A stretch of 64,000 bases of DNA from Antrihabitans spumae (GTDB lineage Bacteria; Actinomycetota; Actinomycetes; Mycobacteriales; Mycobacteriaceae). The translations under genes were made by a program, and so were the position numbers. The notes under the pieces are model-generated. The model was not told the origin of the DNA. It did no database searches and was given only the letters and a program-made list of their open reading frames with translations. The stretch covers positions 41,769 to 105,768 of the forward strand of contig NZ_JBIMSN010000138.1 in the NCBI RefSeq assembly GCF_043944905.1, in the 5' to 3' direction. Positions 25,948 through 33,949 of the stretch are shown here, piece by piece. Position 1 is the stretch's first letter. Every line of letters starts with the position of its first letter.

Positions 25948-27525
25948 TTGATCGACGCAACCATCGACGATTCACACACTCCCCCAACCTTCGCTGAGCT
26001 GGGCGTTCGCGACGAAATCGTTCGCGCCCTCGCTGAGATCGGCATCGACCGAACCTTCGCAATCCAGGAACTCACCCTCCCGCTCGCACTGAGCGGTGAA
26101 GACCTCATCGGCCAGGCTCGAACGGGCATGGGCAAAACGTTCGGCTTCGGCGTCCCGCTGCTTCATCGCATCGCGACTGCGGACACCGGAACGGCCGTGC
26201 TCGACGGAACACCTCGCGCACTGATCATCGTGCCGACCCGTGAACTCTGCATTCAGGTCACCAAGGACCTCGAAAACGCCGGCAAGCATCTGCAAGCCAA
26301 CGACCGCAAACTGAAGGTGCTCGCCATCTGCGGCGGCCGTCCGTACGAGACGCAGATCGACGCGCTTCGCAACGGCGTCGACGTTGTCGTCGGTACGCCG
26401 GGGCGCCTGCTCGATCTCGCGAATCAGGGACATCTGATCCTCGGCAAGATCGCAGTGCTCGTCCTGGACGAGGCCGACGAGATGCTCGACCTCGGCTTCC
26501 TGCCCGACATCGAGCGGCTGATGAGCATGGTCCCCGACCAGCGCCAGACCATGCTGTTCTCGGCCACCATGCCGGGCCCGATCATCACCCTGGCCCGCAC
26601 GTTCCTCAACCGGCCGACGCATATCCGTGCGGAAGAGGCGCATTCGTCCTCTGTGCACGAGAGCACGACGCAGGTCATCTACCGAGCACATGCGTTGGAC
26701 AAGGCCGAAATGATCGCTCGCGTGCTGCAGGCTCGCGGCCGCGGCGCCACCATGATCTTCACGCGCACCAAACGCACAGCGCAGAAGGTGTCCGACGACC
26801 TCGCCGAGCGTGGGTTCGAAGTCGGCGCCGTCCACGGTGACCTCGGTCAGGTGGCACGCGAAAAGGCGCTCAACGCATTCCGCAAGGGCAAGATCGACGT
26901 GCTGGTCGCGACCGATGTGGCCGCGCGCGGCATCGACATCGACGACGTCACGCACGTCATCAACTACCAGTGCCCCGAGGACGAGAAGACCTACGTCCAC
27001 CGGATCGGCCGGACCGGACGCGCCGGACGCACCGGTATCGCCGTGACGCTGGTCGACTGGGACGACATGCCACGCTGGCAGCTGATCGACAAGGCGCTCG
27101 GTTTGGACAAGCCGGAGCCGGTCGAAACCTACTCGAGTTCACCGCACTTCTTCGCCGAACTCGACATCCCGACCGAGGCGAAGGGCACGATCCGCAAGGC
27201 GCGGCCGGCCGCCGAACCGGCACGCGAGGCGCGCACTCGCGACGACAACGCGCCGGCGGCCGAGAAGCCCGCAGGCGAACGTCGTAAGCGAAATCGTCGT
27301 CGTACCAGGTCGGGAACTCCGATCACAGGTGACGTCGAGCAATCCGGATCGAGCAAGGAAGCCTCGGCGCAGCCGAATTCCGAGCAGGCAACAGCGGCCA
27401 CCGCCGAGACTGCCACCGAGTCGACCTCCGACGCTCCTGCAAGGCGCCGCCGCAGGCGTCGGCGTCCGTCCGACACAGGCTCGAGCACGCAGGCAGCCGA
27501 CGCCGTTTCGGCAGGCGCGGAGTAA
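25948..27525 (+). CDS. rhlE: DEAD-box RNA helicase RhlE
   Basis: A DEAD-box helicase of about 525 residues. Visible are the Q motif (FAELGVRDEIVRALAEIGI), ARTGMGKT (motif I, with Met in place of the usual Ser), PTRELCIQV, TPGRLLD, VLDEADEMLD, FSATMP, ATDVAARGID and HRIGRTGRAG. The C-terminal 130 residues are Arg/Glu/Ala-rich and disordered, ending in a run of arginines, a typical RNA-binding tail. The start is uncertain. TTG 25948 is the first standard start codon in frame, but CTG 25903 has AGGAAGG eight bases upstream. It matches Rv3211. Likely roles are in RNA remodelling and ribosome assembly. Confidence 0.93.
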   Translation: MIDATIDDSHTPPTFAELGVRDEIVRALAEIGIDRTFAIQELTLPLALSGEDLIGQARTGMGKTFGFGVPLLHRIATADTGTAVLDGTPRALIIVPTRELCIQVTKDLENAGKHLQANDRKLKVLAICGGRPYETQIDALRNGVDVVVGTPGRLLDLANQGHLILGKIAVLVLDEADEMLDLGFLPDIERLMSMVPDQRQTMLFSATMPGPIITLARTFLNRPTHIRAEEAHSSSVHESTTQVIYRAHALDKAEMIARVLQARGRGATMIFTRTKRTAQKVSDDLAERGFEVGAVHGDLGQVAREKALNAFRKGKIDVLVATDVAARGIDIDDVTHVINYQCPEDEKTYVHRIGRTGRAGRTGIAVTLVDWDDMPRWQLIDKALGLDKPEPVETYSSSPHFFAELDIPTEAKGTIRKARPAAEPAREARTRDDNAPAAEKPAGERRKRNRRRTRSGTPITGDVEQSGSSKEASAQPNSEQATAATAETATESTSDAPARRRRRRRRPSDTGSSTQAADAVSAGAE

Positions 27526-27534
27526 CCTCCACCC

Positions 27535-28755
27535 GTGCTTGCACCTGAGCGACGCAGCCGCGGCGACCTGATCGCGGCTGCCCTGATCGTGGTGTTCGTC
27601 ATCGTTGCAGCAACCGTCGTCTGGTTGCGCAGCGATGCTCGCGGCACCACCTCCATCACCGCCGAATTTCCGGCCGTCCAGCCGGAAACCGCACTATCCG
27701 TTCCCGAGAACCTCGGCGAGCGGTGGCGCGCGGACAGCGGTGTCACCGATCTCCCTCTCGTTGCAGAGGGTGCGGTCGTCACCGCGGACGGCGACGCCGT
27801 GATCGGTCGTGATCCGGCTACGGGCGACGAAATCTGGCGCTACCAGCGGAACATGCCACTGTGCGATGTCATCAGTGCGTGGGGCGACGTCGTTGCCGTC
27901 TATCGAGACCGGCGAGGCTGCAGTCAGGTGACTGCGCTGCGCGGCTCCGACGGTCTGCGGCAGGGCAACAGAACGAGTGACGCCGACGATGCTGTGACCC
28001 TCGGCTTCGACGGAACGTACGTGCGTTCGCAGGGAGCGACGAGGATCGAGTTGTGGCGATCCGACCTGGTCCGCACCGTCGAATACGGCAGGATCGACGC
28101 ACCCGTCAACCCGAACAGCCAACCGCGGTCGGGATGCACGATCGACTCCGCGGCGTCGAGTTCATCCAAACTTGCTGTGCTGGAACGCTGTCCCGGAGAG
28201 CCAACCGACCGGCTGACCGTTCAGAACCCCGCTCCGAAAGATGCACAGAAGCCTGAGGAATCAGGTTCGGTTGTGCTGGAGGAACTTTCGCCCGGCACCA
28301 GCGGCGTGCGGATCCTTGCAACGGCAGGAGACAAGACCGCTCTCTACCTGCCCGGCGACGGCGGAGCCTCGAAACCGCGGATCGGCGTGTTCGACGGCAA
28401 CGCGAAAGCTATTGCGCAGTACCCCCTTCCAGCGTTGCTCTCCCCCGACGCGAAAGTATCGAAAGTCGGCACGGGGTACAACATCTGGACGGGTTCGCAG
28501 GTCGTCGCGCTGAGTTCGACGGATCTGGCACCGCTCTGGACGTTCGACGGTGCACTCGGCCCGGGTGGTGCTATGGCGGGTCGAACGTTGATTCCCGTCG
28601 CCGACGGTATAGCCGTCGTCGATCCGATCACCGGGCAGCAGCAATCGCGAATCACCTTTGCACGCAACGATTCCGCGTCAGGACCCATCACGACAGCGGT
28701 GCTCGGCAACTACGTCTTCGAACAGCGGGGAAGCCAGCTCGTCGCGCTCGGTTGA
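27535..28755 (+). CDS. Membrane-anchored PQQ/WD-like protein, Rv3212-like
   Basis: A 406-residue protein. One N-terminal membrane anchor (residues about 12-32, LIAAALIVVFVIVAATVVWL) is followed by an extracytoplasmic domain. The repeated pattern DPATGDEIWRY, SSTDLAPLWTF and DPITGQQQ indicates a PQQ-type beta-propeller. The GTG at 27535 opens 9 bp after the rhlE stop, so the two genes are cotranscribed. It is the counterpart of the conserved Rv3212 by length and order. No cofactor-binding residues were identified, and the role is unknown. Confidence 0.8.
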   Translation: MLAPERRSRGDLIAAALIVVFVIVAATVVWLRSDARGTTSITAEFPAVQPETALSVPENLGERWRADSGVTDLPLVAEGAVVTADGDAVIGRDPATGDEIWRYQRNMPLCDVISAWGDVVAVYRDRRGCSQVTALRGSDGLRQGNRTSDADDAVTLGFDGTYVRSQGATRIELWRSDLVRTVEYGRIDAPVNPNSQPRSGCTIDSAASSSSKLAVLERCPGEPTDRLTVQNPAPKDAQKPEESGSVVLEELSPGTSGVRILATAGDKTALYLPGDGGASKPRIGVFDGNAKAIAQYPLPALLSPDAKVSKVGTGYNIWTGSQVVALSSTDLAPLWTFDGALGPGGAMAGRTLIPVADGIAVVDPITGQQQSRITFARNDSASGPITTAVLGNYVFEQRGSQLVALG

Positions 28756-28777
28756 CCGTGTCGAACCACCGGTTCAC

Positions 28778-29563
28778 TCAGGCGAACGTCTGCAGATCCT
28801 TGCCACCCCACCAGTAGTCGCACAGCGACCCGGCCAGTTCGCGGTACGCGTCGGCGCCCTTGCTGCGTTTGCCTGCCATAACCGACGCACCTGACGCCGA
28901 TGCTTCGGCGAAACGCACCGTACGCGGAATGGCGGGCGCAAGCACCGGAAGGCCGTAGCGATCCGACACGTCCGCCAACACGTCGCGAGCGTGCGTCGTC
29001 CGTGAGTCGTAGAGGGTCGGCAACGCGCCGAGCAGTTCCAGATTCGGATTCGTGATCTCTTTGACCTCGGACACGGTCCGAAGCAGTTGGCCGACGCCGC
29101 GGTGGGCGAGGGTCTCGCACTGCAGTGGAATCAATACCGAATCAGCGGCAGTCAGACCGTTCAGCGTCATGATGCCGAGCGATGGCGGACAATCGATGAT
29201 GATCACATCGAACTCGTCGCGCAGCGGAGCAAGCGCCCGCTTGAGCGCAAATTCGCGACCTGGCTTCATCAACAGCACAGCATCAGCGCCCGCGAGATCG
29301 ATGGTCGCAGGAAGCAGCGAAACACCGTCGACCGTGTCGAGCAAAACTTCTTTCGCGTGCACACCGTCGGTGAGCACGTCGTAGATCGAGGCCTCCAGTC
29401 GATCGGGATTGTGCCCGAGCGAAAACGTAAGACACCCTTGGGGATCAAGATCAACCACGAGGACTCGCTGGTCACGGGCCGCGAGCGCTGCACCCAGTGA
29501 GGCCACCGTCGTCGTCTTGGCTACCCCACCCTTTTGATTCGCCACCGCGAGAACCGTAGTCAC
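28778..29563 (-). CDS. ParA/Soj-family ATPase
   Basis: A 261-residue deviant Walker-type ATPase. NQKGGVAKTTT is the signature P-loop, with VVDLDPQGCLTFSLGHN as A' motif and IIDCPPSLGIMT as Walker B. No ParB gene lies beside it, so this is not the chromosomal ParA of the origin region but the orphan Rv3213c type. The start ATG 29563 is close to the divergent phosphatase gene. Possible roles are positioning or partition of a protein cargo; the partner is unknown. Confidence 0.9.
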   Translation of the reverse strand: MTTVLAVANQKGGVAKTTTVASLGAALAARDQRVLVVDLDPQGCLTFSLGHNPDRLEASIYDVLTDGVHAKEVLLDTVDGVSLLPATIDLAGADAVLLMKPGREFALKRALAPLRDEFDVIIIDCPPSLGIMTLNGLTAADSVLIPLQCETLAHRGVGQLLRTVSEVKEITNPNLELLGALPTLYDSRTTHARDVLADVSDRYGLPVLAPAIPRTVRFAEASASGASVMAGKRSKGADAYRELAGSLCDYWWGGKDLQTFA

Positions 29564-29770
29564 CGCACCGATCCTTCCGTAGTTTCATGAATCCGGCGAC
29601 TATTTGCTGGTAGCTAGCACTCTGCGAGCACTATCAGCGTCGGCACGGCCACGTTTGGACACCCTCGCCACGAGCCGCGTCGGTAGAGGTATACCCCGTC
29701 GTGGTCGCATTGGAACGCGCGACACCTGATACCCGCCCGAATGCGGTCCAGCGCGAGGCATGATTGGACC

Positions 29771-30382
29771 ATGATTGCCCCGATCGGCCGCCTGATAGTG
29801 ATGCGTCACGGCGAAACCGAATGGTCGAGATCCGGTAAACACACCGGACAGACCGACCTCCCGCTCACCGACCTCGGCGAGGCTCAGGCCCGTGCTGCCG
29901 GTGCCGAGCTGGCACTGCTCGAGTTGGACAACCCGCTTGTGCTTTCCAGTCCGCGAACGCGAGCTCTTCGCACAGCAGAGTTGGCGGGAGTGACCGTCGA
30001 TCGAGTGTGGGACGACCTCGTCGAGTGGGACTACGGCGACTACGAAGGCCTCACCACCCCCGAGATCCGCGAGACCGTTCCGCATTGGACCGTGTGGACC
30101 CACCCCTGTCCCGGCGGCGAGTCCGCCGAGTCGGTGCAAAGCCGGGCCGATACCGTGCTGTCCGTCGTGACGCCGCAACTCGAGGAACGAGATGTGCTGC
30201 TGTTCGGACACGGCCACTTCACCCGCGCCCTGATCGCGCGCTGGACCCAATTGCCCGTGTCGGAAGGTCGCCGATTCGGGATGGCGGCCGCATCCCATTC
30301 GGTCCTCGGATACGAGCACGGCTGCCAGCAGATCTACCTTCACAACGTGTTTCCACGAGGAGTAACACAGGGAGTTGCATGA
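29771..30382 (+). CDS. Histidine phosphatase, Rv3214-like acid phosphatase
   Basis: A 203-residue protein of the phosphoglycerate-mutase-like superfamily. The catalytic VMRHGETEWSRSGKHTG is near the N-terminus, GDYEG carries the acid and GHGHFTRALIARW holds the second histidine. It is related to Rv3214, annotated gpm2 but shown to behave as an acid phosphatase. ATG 29771 opens just before the fold; a GTG at 29741 would add ten unlikely residues. It overlaps the following GNAT gene by ATGA. The isochorismate synthase gene (Rv3215) that follows in M. tuberculosis is absent here. Confidence 0.88.
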   Translation: MIAPIGRLIVMRHGETEWSRSGKHTGQTDLPLTDLGEAQARAAGAELALLELDNPLVLSSPRTRALRTAELAGVTVDRVWDDLVEWDYGDYEGLTTPEIRETVPHWTVWTHPCPGGESAESVQSRADTVLSVVTPQLEERDVLLFGHGHFTRALIARWTQLPVSEGRRFGMAAASHSVLGYEHGCQQIYLHNVFPRGVTQGVA

Positions 30383-30855
30383 TCCGCCGCGCCACCCGCG
30401 ACGACGTACCCGCGATCGCCGAACTCGTCTACGAGTTGGCCGAGTACGAGAAGGCGCGCCACGAGTGCACCCTGACCGTCGAGCAACTCGACGTCGCGTT
30501 GTTCGGTCCTTCTCCTGCGCTGTTCGCACACGTCGTCGAAGTCGACGAAACCATCGTCGGAACGGCTGTCTGGTTTCTCAATTTCTCGACGTGGGACGGG
30601 GTACACGGCATCTACCTCGAGGACCTCTACGTCACCCCACAGCAGCGGGGCGCCGGGCACGGCAAGGCACTGCTGGCCGCGCTGGCGCGCGAATGCACCG
30701 AGCAGGGCTACAGCAGGCTCAGCTGGGCGGTTCTCGACTGGAATGCGCCGTCGATCGCGTTCTACGAAGCACTCGGCGCCCGCCCGCAGGACGAGTGGAC
30801 GGCCTACAGGCTCAACGGCGAGGTGCTTACTCGACTCGGCTCGATGCCCACATAG
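30379..30855 (+). CDS. GNAT-family N-acetyltransferase
   Basis: A 158-residue GNAT protein. The acetyl-CoA loop is VTPQQRGAGHGKALLAALA, preceded by the strand GIYLEDLYV and followed by WAVLDWNAPSIAFYEALGA. This pattern is shared with diamine/thialysine-type acetyltransferases. It is the counterpart of Rv3216. It is coupled to the phosphatase gene by an ATGA overlap. The substrate is not known. Confidence 0.88.
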   Translation: MIRRATRDDVPAIAELVYELAEYEKARHECTLTVEQLDVALFGPSPALFAHVVEVDETIVGTAVWFLNFSTWDGVHGIYLEDLYVTPQQRGAGHGKALLAALARECTEQGYSRLSWAVLDWNAPSIAFYEALGARPQDEWTAYRLNGEVLTRLGSMPT

Positions 30856-30978
30856 GTTTGGCCGACGATCGAAGAACAGCACGAGCGCCCGACACCGCCG
30901 AGTACGGCGGGCGAGCGGTTACGAGCACCTCCCCAGACCGCAGGACAACTGTTTCGGATTATCCGTGAAAGGTGCCCA

Positions 30979-31443
30979 ATGGCCCTGACGAATACCTTCG
31001 CCGTTTTTCAGACCGTCGTGCTCGCCGCATGGTTCGGTGCGATGGTCTATTCGATCGTCGTCGTACAGCAGTTCCAGCTACGGGTGGCCGATCCGGAATC
31101 CTACGAAGACGTCGGTCAGTTGATGGCGAGCGGCTCCCGCAGACGGATCCTGCGACTGGCTTTCCTGATCGGTGTGTCCGGGACCGGTCTCGCGATCAGC
31201 CGTGCCACCGCTGACCCCGGTCCGAGCGATACGTGGGTCGTCTTGATGTGCGTCAAGCTGGCGCTGTACGTCGTCGCGTGCAGCGCCTTCGCCTACCAGT
31301 CGTGGTGGGTGTGGCCGCGTCGAATCTTCGCGCTGCCCGCAGAAATGCCGGCCGTGCGGCGCACGTTCCTGATCACGTCGCTGGTGATGGCGACAGCACT
31401 CGGCCTGATGCTTGCCGTCGACGTGATCGCGGCGACGGCCTGA
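30979..31443 (+). CDS. Four-helix membrane protein of unknown function
   Basis: A 154-residue protein with four hydrophobic segments: TFAVFQTVVLAAWFGAMVYS, LAFLIGVSGTGLAIS, VLMCVKLALYVVACSAFAY and FLITSLVMATALGLMLAVDV. No catalytic or cofactor motif was recognised, and the family is not identified. The start ATG 30979 is preceded by GAAAGG. It ends one base from the convergent CysO-like gene. It marks the left border of the second insertion relative to the M. tuberculosis order. Confidence 0.7.
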   Translation: MALTNTFAVFQTVVLAAWFGAMVYSIVVVQQFQLRVADPESYEDVGQLMASGSRRRILRLAFLIGVSGTGLAISRATADPGPSDTWVVLMCVKLALYVVACSAFAYQSWWVWPRRIFALPAEMPAVRRTFLITSLVMATALGLMLAVDVIAATA

Positions 31444-31444
31444 C

Positions 31445-31720
31445 TCAGGCGCCGCCCGCCATCGCCGACAGGATGGTGATCGCCGAGCCTTCCTTCACCT
31501 CGGTGTCCAAGCCTTGCTCGTTGCGAACGTCGTTGTCGTCGACGTAGACGTTGACGAACCGGTGCAGCTTGCCGTCGGACGCGATCCGGCCTTCGAGGCT
31601 GGCGTACCGGGACTCGAGGTCGGCAAGCACCGCAGCTACCGTGGATCCGGACGCCTCGACCAGCTTCACCCCGCCGGTGTGGCGACGAAGCACCGTCGGA
31701 ATTGTGACCGTAACCGCCAT
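31445..31720 (-). CDS. cysO: CysO/MoaD-like sulfur carrier protein
   Basis: A 91-residue ubiquitin-fold sulfur carrier. It resembles mycobacterial CysO throughout: VTIPTVLRRHTGG at the N-terminus, GKLHRFVNVYVDDNDVR in the middle and AITILSAMAGGA at the end. In CysO the C-terminal Gly-Gly is adenylated and thiocarboxylated by MoeZ and supplies sulfide to CysM for cysteine synthesis. Here the diglycine (G89-G90) is followed by one alanine, so a protease such as Mec would have to trim it. No cysM or mec lies beside it; moeZ is 9 kb away. Confidence 0.87.
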   Translation of the reverse strand: MAVTVTIPTVLRRHTGGVKLVEASGSTVAAVLADLESRYASLEGRIASDGKLHRFVNVYVDDNDVRNEQGLDTEVKEGSAITILSAMAGGA

Positions 31721-31897
31721 GACGAATGTGTCCTCTCCTTGGCCCAGCTTGCTCCGGCACGAGACTGCGCTTGGGCGATGCTACGCCGAGTCGGCATCAC
31801 GGGATTGGAAATCTCGTCACCGTCTGGACCGACTCGACGCTACGGTGGGAGAATTGGCCCGGCAGGACGCGGCGAATCGGACCGAGAGGACCCCATC

Positions 31898-33190
31898 GTG
31901 AACGACGAGTACGACGTGCTGGTCGCCGGTGGCAGCCTGGCGGGCTGCGCAACGGCAATCAATCTCGGTCGCAAAGGTTTTCGTGTCGGCGTGCTGGAAG
32001 CGCATCGCAATCCCGACTTCTACAAGCGTGTGTGTACCCACCTCATCCAACCGACGGCGCTGCCGACGTTGCAGCGCCTCGAGCTCGACACCGCAATCGA
32101 GGCAGCCGGCGGAGTCAAGATGCACGCCTCCTTCTGGACGCCCGTCGGCTGGGCGCACGAACGCGACGCAGGCGAAATGGACCGCCACGGCTACATCCTT
32201 CGGCGGTCGGTGCTCGACCCCGTGATTCGTGAGATGGCCACCGCGACGCCTGGCGTCGACATGTTGCTCGGCGCGAAGGTGCTCGATCTCCACCGCGACG
32301 GCAACGGCCGAATCGACGGTGTGGTGACACGCATCGACGGCGCCGAGCACACGTTGCGCGCACGGCTGGTTGTCGGCGCCGACGGCGCCAACTCGCGAAT
32401 CGCCGACGCCGCAGCGCTACCTGCGAAGCTGTCACCGAACCGCCGCGCCAGTTATTTCGCGTACTTCCGCAACGTGCCGATTCCCGAAGGCAACTTCCGG
32501 GTTTGGTTGATGCCACCCGATGCACTCGGCCTGATCGGCTCGGACGACGGCGTCACCCTCGTCTCGATGTTGATCGACAAGTCACGGGTACCGGAACTGC
32601 TCGAAGGCGGCGAAGACTACCTTCGGCGACGCTTCGCCGAGCTTCCCGATGCACCGGATCTGTCTCAGGCACATCGTGTTTCCGACATCGTCGGAACGAA
32701 AGACCGACCGAATATGACGCGGTTCCGGGTTGTTCGCCCAGGTTTAGCGCTCGTCGGTGATGCGGCGCTTGCGGCCGATCCGCTGCGCGGTGTCGGGTGC
32801 GGTTGGGCGCTCGAAGGTGCCGAGTGGCTCGCCGACGCCATCTCCGACGCCCTGGCCGAGGGCGATCCACAGGCGATCGATGCCGGCTTGAAGCGCTACC
32901 AGCGCAAGCATCGCAGGCAGTTGCTGCCGCAGCAGGCGATGTTCAACCGGAACAGCCGCCAGGCCGCACCACCGCCACCTGTGCGAAAGTTGCTCGCGAC
33001 CGTTGCGGCAGATCCCTATGTCGCGCAACGATTCTGGCCGGTCATTGCCCGAAGCGCGTCCGCGCGGACCCTGCTGGATCGGCGCGTGTTCTCGGCTCTT
33101 CGACGCTCCGGTGGTCGCAGCCTCGACGCGTGGCGGATTCCAGAACGCACTCCAGCGGACACGGTCGACACCCGGGCCGACGTCGGCTGA
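31898..33190 (+). CDS. FAD-dependent monooxygenase (PHBH-type)
   Basis: A 430-residue flavoprotein. The Rossmann start is VLVAGGSLAGCATAINLGRKG, the central VVGADGANSRIADAA is the DG motif, and LALVGDAALAADPLRGVGCG is the GD motif. This is the aromatic hydroxylase/geranylgeranyl-reductase-like group. The start GTG 31898 has GAGAGGA upstream; the longer open frame upstream overlaps the divergent sulfur-carrier gene. Its stop directly abuts the PKS stop (convergent), so it could be a tailoring enzyme for the polyketide, but it is transcribed separately. The substrate is unknown. Confidence 0.86.
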   Translation: MNDEYDVLVAGGSLAGCATAINLGRKGFRVGVLEAHRNPDFYKRVCTHLIQPTALPTLQRLELDTAIEAAGGVKMHASFWTPVGWAHERDAGEMDRHGYILRRSVLDPVIREMATATPGVDMLLGAKVLDLHRDGNGRIDGVVTRIDGAEHTLRARLVVGADGANSRIADAAALPAKLSPNRRASYFAYFRNVPIPEGNFRVWLMPPDALGLIGSDDGVTLVSMLIDKSRVPELLEGGEDYLRRRFAELPDAPDLSQAHRVSDIVGTKDRPNMTRFRVVRPGLALVGDAALAADPLRGVGCGWALEGAEWLADAISDALAEGDPQAIDAGLKRYQRKHRRQLLPQQAMFNRNSRQAAPPPPVRKLLATVAADPYVAQRFWPVIARSASARTLLDRRVFSALRRSGGRSLDAWRIPERTPADTVDTRADVG

Positions 33191-33949
33191 TCAGAACGAT
33201 CCGAATTCCTCGTCCACCAGGTCGAACAGTTCGTCGTCTGTCACCGAGTCGAGCGCCGTCGCCTCGTCTTGTTTCGATCCGAGCTGCGCCCGCATCTCTG
33301 CCTCGAAGCGACTCAACGTAGCGCGTGCCGACTCTCGATCGTCCTCGTCGGTCAGCGATGTCAGCAGAGTTTCTATCTGGCGCAGCGCACCGCTGATCCG
33401 TTCGAGCGACGACGGAGCCGACCGGGTACCCAGTGCCGACGTCACGAAATCCGCGACCGCACGCGGCGTCGGGTAGTCGAAGACGAGGGTCGACGGCAGT
33501 CTGAAACCGGTCGCGCGTGCCAGCCGGTTACGCAATTCGACCGCGGCAAGCGAATCGAGGCCCAGGTCGGCGAACGTCGTTGCCGGATCGACAAGTTGGG
33601 TGTTCGCAACCACCGCAACATGTTCGCGCACCAGGTCCAGGACTGCCTTCGCACGGTCCGCGCCGTCCATTACTGCCAACTGCGCCGAGACTCCGGAATG
33701 GTGTGGGGCGGATCGAGGTGCCAGTCCACCGAGCAGTTCGTGTTCTTGCCCGGCCCGACGTGCCTGCGGGTCGGTCCGCAGCGCTGCCAACACGGCCTTG
33801 TCTGTCGACAGCGCGGCATCGAACAGTTCGAGGCCCGCGTCGCGCGTGAGCGGGACCAGACCGAGCCGTTGCCAACGGGCGAGGTCGGTCGCGGCGAGTT
33901 TCGCGGACATTCCGCCGTCGGTCGTCCCATCGATGCTCCAGGGCCCCAA
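33191..33949 (-). CDS. PKS segment 4: KR2 end, ACP2, C-terminal docking region
   Basis: After the third shift the frame gives WSIDGTTDGGMSAKLAA, the end of KR2. ACP2 (about 33645-33440) has its serine in LGLDSLAAVELRNRL. A C-terminal tail of about 80 residues ends in DSVTDDELFDLVDEEFGSF, which matches the acidic helical docking regions that hand chains to a downstream PKS. No thioesterase follows. The stop codon abuts the stop of the FAD monooxygenase gene on the other strand. Confidence 0.82.
   Translation of the reverse strand: MGPWSIDGTTDGGMSAKLAATDLARWQRLGLVPLTRDAGLELFDAALSTDKAVLAALRTDPQARRAGQEHELLGGLAPRSAPHHSGVSAQLAVMDGADRAKAVLDLVREHVAVVANTQLVDPATTFADLGLDSLAAVELRNRLARATGFRLPSTLVFDYPTPRAVADFVTSALGTRSAPSSLERISGALRQIETLLTSLTDEDDRESARATLSRFEAEMRAQLGSKQDEATALDSVTDDELFDLVDEEFGSF

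Noticed and set aside
29600..30529. 309-codon minus-strand frame opposite the phosphatase gene
   Set aside because: The plus strand carries an intact RHGE phosphatase; the minus translation has no recognisable motif.
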